This document shows positions 10,501 to 19,500 of a stretch of DNA of 64,000 nucleotides, piece by piece (positions within the stretch are counted from its first letter, which is position 1; every line of letters starts with the position of its first letter). Below the pieces are notes generated by a model. The model ran no database searches. It was given only the letters and a program-made list of their open reading frames with translations, and was not told the DNA's origin. The stretch is from Rhabditophanes sp. KR3021 (lineage: Eukaryota > Nematoda > Chromadorea > Rhabditida > Alloionematidae). Location: the NCBI GenBank assembly GCA_963281155.1, contig CAUJLY010000002.1, positions 5,704,001 to 5,768,000 of the forward strand, written 5' to 3'. Made by a program: the position numbers and the translations under genes.

Positions 10501-13500
10501 TTTTTCTTTTGTTCTACTAGTTGGTCGAATTTGTTTCGTTGGAGTTTGTATAAGTAGACGTCAATTTCTGCTAGATTTTGGGGCAGTTTCATTCCATAAA
10601 CAAACCATTGTCCATTCACGGAATTAATTTCTAAACCTAGGTAGGAAGATTCTCTGAGATCGTGTTGTGGATTATACAAAGCCCTTCCTAAATCAGTAAT
10701 TTTACCAGGCATTAAAATGGTGGAAGTATTTGAGACTAGAGGATTTTCAAAGCGAACACTCTTGTCTCCTGACAACATAGCCATTTTTATGAGATTCATT
10801 CTTTGAGGAAAATGATTGAATAGGAAAATTCGCTTTGATACAACCTAAAAATACAATAAATTACCATTTCTAATTAAATTAAATTTACCATGCCCGGAAA
10901 AACCTTTCCGAAGTTGATTGATTTAGTTGGTGGCATTTTCAACATTCCTCCAGGACTGATTGAAAACTTGATAGGAAATTCAAATGTTTGATACTTCGTT
11001 TTGATTTTCAGCAAATTGGCTTTCATATCCATGTCATTTAATGAAGAGTAGTGAGTTGTATTGAGAGTTATTTTGAAGAAAGTAAACCCATTTGCATTAA
11101 TAGTCATTTCCTTGAATTCAGATTCTAAGGGAGGACTGTGATATTCTGGCAAAACATTATAATGCTTTAAAGTCGAATTTCGACCAGTATAAGAAATCTT
11201 GAGATGAGAATCTAGTGGAAGAGTAAATTCTTCAACCGGCACAGGAACATTTCCTTTGTTTTTAAACCAGAAATGAATAGATCTTTCATCATTAGGGGAT
11301 AACGTACCAAAATCAAATACAGATGGATCCAAGGCATGTACTCCAACGTCAACATGTCCATCGAAAAACTTAATAGGTATCTCAAAGCTAGTCAAGTTGG
11401 TATAGACTAAAACCATAGACTCCGTAATACTTTCAAATTTCTTCAAATACTTCAACTTCACTACTCCTTCTTTGGCACCGGCAGCTAGATGAATTAGTGG
11501 TTTTATCAACTCAGCATGAAAATATTCCTTGTGGTTAACGTAAATTTGTACTTTTCTGATTGAAATTCCAAAGGGTAAGGCATTGATCAAATAAATAAGT
11601 TTTTCCTTTGGGGGCTCATCGGTGTTGTGGAAAGACACTGTTTCTACGCTATGGTAAAGTTCTCTAAAATGATCGAATTAATGTATCTTCAAAAAGACTT
11701 TCTTATTTGTGCTTGAAACATTTGACTACCGAATTTGGCGAATAGTCATTTGTCTGTAAATTATTTTTTGGTAAAGATGTTTCAAAGCTCTAATTTTTAA
11801 CATGCTTGGGTAAAAAAATAGTTGAACAAATTTCTTCTTATATCCAACTAATAAACCCGAATGATGAAGACTAAACTGTTGCTCAAACAAATTAATACAT
11901 CAAATACCTATCATATCGTTTCTATGACATCCTCTTTTTATTATTCGCCATATGACTATTCAAGAAGTACAAAAAAACTTTCAATCTTGACGAATAAAGT
12001 GAAAACATGTTTTTGATTGTTCTCAGGTAAATTACGTATAAAAGAGTATCTGCAACTGGTAAGCGCATCAAACAATGAAAACATATATTATTCTACTAAC
12101 TATCCTAGCCATCTTCTTGATGGTTGGGCAGAGCGAAGCTTGGAGAGGAGGTTATGGTGGTTATGGAGGATGGGGTCGTGGTGGTTATGGAGGATGGGGT
12201 CGTGGTGGCTATGGAGGATGGGGCCGTGGTTATGGTGGCTATGGTGGTTATGGCATGGGCATGTGGCCATACGGTAAGCTAGATATCAATGCTTCATTGA
12301 CTCTAATTAAATCTTTCAGGTGGATATGGTTGGGGCAAATAAATGTGCCACGTTCTATTTTAAACAATAATTCTTTTATAAATACTTAATAAACCATGCA
12401 TGATATGTGTTGTTTTGAACTTTAATTTAAATCTTTTACTTGTTAAATCACATGTTATTTATAAGTCAAAGACCTAATTTATTACATGTATGATATATGT
12501 AATTAGTTTAAATAATGTTCGCTATTTGTCTAAAGGATATATGTACATACAATACCTTTTATATCAGTCAAAAGCTTTGGTATGGAATTTATTTTTTAAT
12601 TAACTTTAAAAATCTATATATACTAAGTATTTATCTTAAAAACATGGTCAAAATCCAATAAAAATGGCCAAACAATGATTTCATTTTCAAGTAACTATGT
12701 ATACATCTGTGTCATGCTTTTGATATAAAGAACACTCAAATCATTAAATGATTCATTACAATTTCAGTAAATTTAAAAAGTGTGATTTTTTGAGAAGTAC
12801 CTAGTTCGCAATAAATGTTAACAATTATTCACAATCACCTAGTATGGTCCCTACTCCATAATTTCTTTCCTAATGAATTTGTGTTATTTAGGCTCTCTAG
12901 TCTTTATTCTACATATAGATACATTTAGAACATAATAAATTTACAAAAAGAACCCTCAATGCGTGCATATTAAAAGTCAAAAACATTCAAATGAACAAAT
13001 TATTATTAATCATTAGTTTACTAACTATATTAGAATATTTATGCCTAATTTACTTCTTGTTTGATAACATCTGAATAAGATGTGTACTTACATATGTTTT
13101 TTCAAAGTGCATATAATTTAAACAACGAAATTGTTAAATATCATGCTAAATAATGATATTCTTCCTTAATTGTTTATTTTGGGGCGTAACTGCTTTATAT
13201 ATTGGGCAACTACACAAAGAAAATGAGCATATGGATCAGTTCTTACAAGAAAATATAGAAAAAGACAGTCAACTTATTTAAATTATCTGTTATATTTTTT
13301 CGTTAGCTTCATGAGCATGGTAACTTGTCTAAACTAATGTACTTATCAAAAGAATCAGTTAACTGTTAAAAGCGTGCCTTCGAATACGGGTCCCAGTTTT
13401 GTTACAATTGTATAATGAATAAATCGAAACATCTCCTGAGAACGCTTTTGTAAATACATACATATTTTCTAGCATTATATGCATTTACATATTAACAACT

Positions 13501-16500
13501 AAGATGTGTTTACATGCCAACATTAATACCAAAATAAATGATACAGGCTTTATGATTATCATTAAAGTAACATAATCATTTGTCTTCTTTTTTAAGATGT
13601 TGCATTGCCTTCTAATCATTAGGAGGTATTAACCTGATCTATAAATTTGTATTTAATTTGAGTGATTTTTATCCATTCTCTAAAGCTATGAAGCCCAACT
13701 TAAAACGGAAAATGAATATTCTCCAAATGTATTGCAAAGTGGAAGGTGGCAGACGATGATTTGGTAAGCATTATTTTGACTGAAAATAACATTTCTCCTC
13801 TAATTAAATCATTCAGGTGGATGGGCAAAATAATTATAAGCTGATTCGAAAATTATCATCTAATTGCATTTAATATGATTAATATCTTTTGTATCTTTTA
13901 TCCATCCTTAAATAAATCCGCTTATAACTTAACATATGTTCTTTAAAAGTCACAAAAAAGTTACCGAAGACAATAACATAAAAAGTATTGAAGGCAATAC
14001 GATAGTGCATTGCTTATATTTCAAATTTCAATAATAAGATGAAAACAATTCAGCATGTGCTTTGAATTGGAAAAAACGTGTGATTCAACTTGCTATTAAT
14101 TAAAAATATTATTTTTGCAAATGATGTACTTTAGTAAACAGTCCAAATTTTTGTTAGCCAAATTGAGTTGGTTTCCGAACATTAGTAGGGTATTTAAATA
14201 AAGCAAAATGAGAATGAAGTCAAAGTATTTAAGTTATGAAACTTTTAGGTGTTTTTTTATGTTCATTGGTTCTTTCTACATTTGCCCAGATTGGTAACTT
14301 TGGAAATGAGCGAGGACGATCTATAGGTAATCGAGGATTTCAAGGAGGAAATATGGGAGTTAGGAGCTTTCAAAGAAGCTCTATGAATTTTAATAATCGA
14401 GGCAGGAATATGGGAGTCAACAGTTTTCAAGGAACTTCTGTAAATTTCAATAATCGCCGAAATATGGGCGTCAACAGATACCGAGGAAGATCAATGAACT
14501 TCAATAATCGTAATATGGGAGTCAACAGATTCCAAGGAAGATCCATGCAATTCAATAATCGCAATATGGGAGTCAACAGATACCGAGGAAGATCCATGAA
14601 TTCTAATAGCTTTGGAGTAAACCGGTTCCAAGGCTCATCCATGGGTGTAAATAGCTTTGGAAGATCGATGAGTGGCAATCAAAGATCTTTCCAAGGTTAA
14701 ATCACATCATTGTATTGTAATTTGTAACCACTTATTAATAAATCGACTTCCTTCAATCTTATTTACCATAAACATAACTGTTTAAAACAAGATTTTAAGT
14801 AAATTTTATTATTTAAAATGGCGTGGAACCTGTAATAAAACATAAATTGTCTCGTTTGAAAAACAATTTTGTTTGTATTTAAACGGCCATGAATTGAGAG
14901 AAATATCATCTTAAAAATGAAAAGCTTTGTTTTATTATTCGTGTTCATTGCCTTATTAATTCATATTGAAGGATGGGGAGAATGGAATAATGATTGCAAT
15001 TGCAATTCGAATAGCGGAGGCTTCAACAACGGCGGTAATAACGGAGGATTCAATAATGGGAACGACGGATGGACTCCAGGAAACAACGGCGGCGACAACA
15101 GACCTTACAGATACAGTTATACCTACAGAAACAACGACAATGGGCCTCCAACTTATAAATACCAATATACTTACACCAATCCCAATAAATAATATTATTT
15201 GTTAATAGCAATCAAATGATATCATCTTTTGTAGCCATTCATTTAATAAAAGCACTTGCGTATTTCTTATTTACTGATCGGAAACAAAAAACTCAACAAA
15301 AGCAGGTAATTAATTTGATTTCAAGCATAAGATAGATGTTTTGAATATCAAAAGGGCCTGTTCACCAAATTTTCTGTTTTTAGAATTGCAATTTTTATAG
15401 TATTTAATCGGTAAAAGTTAACAGAAAGCATCATTTTTTGGAATGAAAGCTTGGCTTTTGATATTTCTCCTGATCGCCTTGCTAGCGTTGACTGAAGCAT
15501 GGTGGGGGAATCAAGGATTTTATGGAGATTGTGGATGTGGAGGATATAATGGGTCAGTTTAGGTTTGAATGATTTACAAATCTTTTTAGTGGCGGATATA
15601 ATTACTACAACGGAGGAGGATTTGATGGCGGTTATGGGGGATATGGAGGTGGTTATGGCGGTGGTTGGAGAAGACCTTGGTGGCGAAGACCTTGGTGGAG
15701 GAGAAGACACCACTGGAGACCATGGGGCTATGGTGGTGATGGATGGTAGAAATCCTGTTACATACTATTTTCAACAACTATAAACTTTTTATACTAAATA
15801 AAGCGTGATATATGTGTTTTGAACTTTAATTAAAATTACTCAACAAATCATTTACTTGTTAAATTATATATTATTTGTAAATAATTTGCAGCATGCGTTG
15901 GTAAAGGCTGCTTATTTGGTAAATAAACTCTAATTTATATGACAGATAGAACTTCTAATGATTGTAAATAATTGTACAAAAGAAGAAGCAATTTTAAAAT
16001 TGTATAAAAGTAGAAACAATTTTAAAGTTGTTTATTGAAGAGCAAAATGAAATTATTTAACCTTCTTCTTATATTTATTTTTCTGTTGTGCATCATGACC
16101 ACTATAATTGAAGCCAGACGAGGAAGAGGTGGTGGTGCAAGAAGAGGTGCTTTTAATATTTATTGCGGATTTTTTAATTTTAAATAATAGGTGGCGGTGG
16201 CGGTAGAGGTAAAACTGGGGTTACTTTTTGAATTAATTAAATTGACTAGGCGGAGGTAAATTCATTGTAATATTTCTTGATTGCGGGACTTTCCAGGTGG
16301 TGGAAGAAGAGGAGGTGGTAAATTCAATTTCAGAATTTATTAATTTTAATTAAGGCGGAGGTAAATTAAATTAAGGCATTTGTTAATTCTTGAACATTCT
16401 AGGTGGAAGAAGAGGTGGAGGCCGAGGCGGTAAATAAATTTCGCTAAATGTCTAAATTCCTAATTTAGGTGGTCGTGGTGGTAAATAAATCTTCTATATA

Positions 16501-19500
16501 TCTATTTTATTTCTCTAGGGGGCGGACGAGGTAGATTTATAAATTTCAGAATTGATTCATTTTAATTAAGGCGGAGGTAAATTGATAAATTTATTAAAAA
16601 ATAATAATTTAATTAATAGGCGGACGAGGTGGTAAATAATTAAATTACAGAATTTACTAATTTTAATTAAGGCGGAGGTAGAATAAATTAGGGTATTTGT
16701 TAATTCTTGAACATTCTAGGTGGAAGAAGAGGTGGTGGCCGAGGTGGAGGTGGAGGCCGAGGTGGAGGTAGAGGCCGAGGTGGAGGTAGAGGCCGAGGTG
16801 GAGGTAGAGGCCGAGGTGGAGGTGGAGGCCGAGGTGGTAAATAAATTTCGTTAAATGTCTAAATTCCTAATTTAGGTGGTCGTGGTGGTAAATAAATCTT
16901 CTGTAGATCTATTTTATTTCTTTAGGGGGCGGACGAGGTAGATTTATCATTAATTATGAGACTAATTACAATTAATATAAGGTTGGGGTAATCAAGGTAA
17001 ATAATTTAATTGAAACCTCTTCAAATATGTTTAACTATAGGTGGATGGAATGGCAAGTAATTAATTTAGACCTCTTTTAATATATTTAAACTCCATTATA
17101 GGCGGATGGAACGGGGGAAACGGTAATAATTAATCGAAATTTTCTCAAATATATTAAAACTATAGGTGGATGGGGTGGCGGCCGTAGAGGAGGTGGTAAA
17201 TTATTTTAGTTTGTTGTCTTATCAGTTTTTTAGGAAATTGGGGCAATCGTGGAGGTAAATTTATACTAAATCATTAACTTACTAATCTCTCAGGCAATTG
17301 GGGCAATCGTGGAGGTAAATTTATACTAAATCATTAACTTACTAATCTTTCAGGCAATTGGGGTAACAATGGAGGTAAATTTAATTAACTTAATTCTTAA
17401 GCTTATTAATCTTTTTTACAGGCTGGGGAAATAACGGAGGTAAATTTTATTATTTTTTTGCTTATAAACCTTTTAAGGCAACTGGGGAAATAATGGTAAA
17501 TTCAAACATTTCCTATTAATTTATGTTTTTAGGTTTATTCGGAGGCTTTCAACCATACCCTGTTTATTGTTATCTGTTCCCATGTAATAACTTTGGTTAA
17601 CTTCCAAAAACATGACTATTCGCTAAACAACTTTGGACACAATGTGCTCCTCATGATCAAAAACTATTCAATGTTGATAATTGTAAATTATTTGGTCATT
17701 TCCAAATATCCTTAATCCATAAACGCAAATAAACTTTTGCACATGAATTTCAACAAATCTTAATTAATGTTACTTTATATCTCGCAAAAATCATAGATCA
17801 TCCAAGTTAATTTATACCGTTTTGGGGAAATGAACTTTTTTGGTTCAAACAACTGCCTTCATAAATGTTTAAATAACAAATATAGTTTTTTAATGATCTC
17901 CAGAAACTCTTACAAATAAGTATAAAAAGAGGCCAAAAAACTTAATCGTCTATTTATGAAAAGATCACGATGAAGTTATTTAGTAAGCTTCTTATCGTTC
18001 TTCTTGTACTATTTATGATTGCTGGCTTTGCTGAAGCAAGAAGGGGTGGAGGTAATTTTGAGTCTTAGTTATTAAATTTAATTAACAGGAGGTCGAGGCG
18101 GTGGAGGTAAATTCATCATTGTAAACCATAAAATTTAATTTTTATCATTAGGTGGTAGAAGAGGTGGCGGCGGAGGTAATTGGATATCAAACAAATTTAT
18201 TAATTCTACTTTAGGAGGCTGGGGCAGACGTGGTGGAGGCGGTGGTTGGGGAAGACGTGGTGGAGGTGGTGGTTGGGGAAGACGTGGTGGAGGTGGTGGT
18301 TGGGGAAGACGTGGTTGGGGAGGACGAGGCGGCGGTGGTTGGGGAAGACGAGGTGGTGGTAAAATATCTTGATAAATTCATTTCTAATTCATTTATGCTT
18401 AGGTTGGGGAGGATGGAATCGGGGCTATGGCGGATGGAACCGGGGCTATGGCGGATGGAACCGGGGTTATGGCGGATGGAATCAGGGCTACGGCGGATGG
18501 AATAATGGATGGGGTATTACAAAACAATAATCATTTCTTAATAATGTTTCATTTTTTTACTAGGTTAGGAGGAGGATATGGCAATTCTATTCCATGTATT
18601 TTTTATTGCTTCAATAATTGGGGTTAACTTTGCAAAATAAGCTTTCTTATTATATGTATTTCAACTTCCGCAAACACAATTATTCGTTAAACAACATTAA
18701 ACAACAATTGACTTATGATCTAAGCCCATCTAATTATATCATTTGCATGATGCCATTTAATATGTTTATTGAAAACTGTATTCCGTTGATTTACAATAAA
18801 GTATCTTATCCAATATTTATTGAATTTTATTTTAAACTTCTCAAAATCCACAGATCATTAAGACAAATTGTTTTCTTAACTAAACTCCTTGTTTTCAAAA
18901 CAACTAAATTAAAAAAACAACAAGTCGGTAAACTATCATATGACGATCTAATGAATCTTTGACATTAAATAAATAACTATAAAAGAAGCGAACAAAACTA
19001 AAACTTAAATTATGAATAGATCAGAATGAATTTGTTGCTAAAGCATCTCATTATATTTATTTTTGTACTATGCATGCTAGCTGCTACTGCTGAAGCAAGG
19101 CATGGCGGAGGTTTGTTTCTGAATTCGTGATCTAATATACGTATTCTCAGGAGGCCGTGGCGGAGGTTTGTTTCTGAATTCGTGATCTAATATATGTATT
19201 CTCAGGAGGCCGTGGCGGAGGTTTGTTTCTGAATTCGTAATCTAATATATGCATTCTTAGGAGGCCGTGGCGGAGGTTTGTTTCTTAATTCGTGATCTAA
19301 TTTTGTTTCATTTTAATAGGAAATTGGGGCGGTGGAGGCATGTTGAAAATTATTTCATAATTTATCATTTATTCTAGGATGGGGCGGAAATCGAGGAGGC
19401 GGCTGGGGTGGGAATCGAGGAGGTGGCTGGGGTGGGAATCGAGGAGGTGGCTGGGGCGGAAATCGAGGTAACACCTTAATTCATAAATTCATACTGATTT

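Noticed and set aside
9302..10557. Several + strand open frames (9302-9526, 9725-9940, 10068-10313, 10273-10557)
   Set aside because: They are antisense shadows of TMEM131 exons, which show clear homology on the minus strand.
12017..12277. Overlapping + frame with SWWLWRMG repeats
   Set aside because: Out-of-frame reading of the Gly-rich repeats of the gene at 12075; it lacks a signal peptide and starts upstream of the TATA box.
16209..16296. One 88-nt intron that skips the first 6-nt exon
   Set aside because: Possible, but the same GCGGAG cassette with full splice signals recurs four times at intron-length spacing, so inclusion was preferred in the annotation and skipping left as an isoform.
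18230..18627. Open frames rich in VVVGEDVV or MADGTG repeats
   Set aside because: Out-of-frame readings of exons of the gene at 17970-18627.
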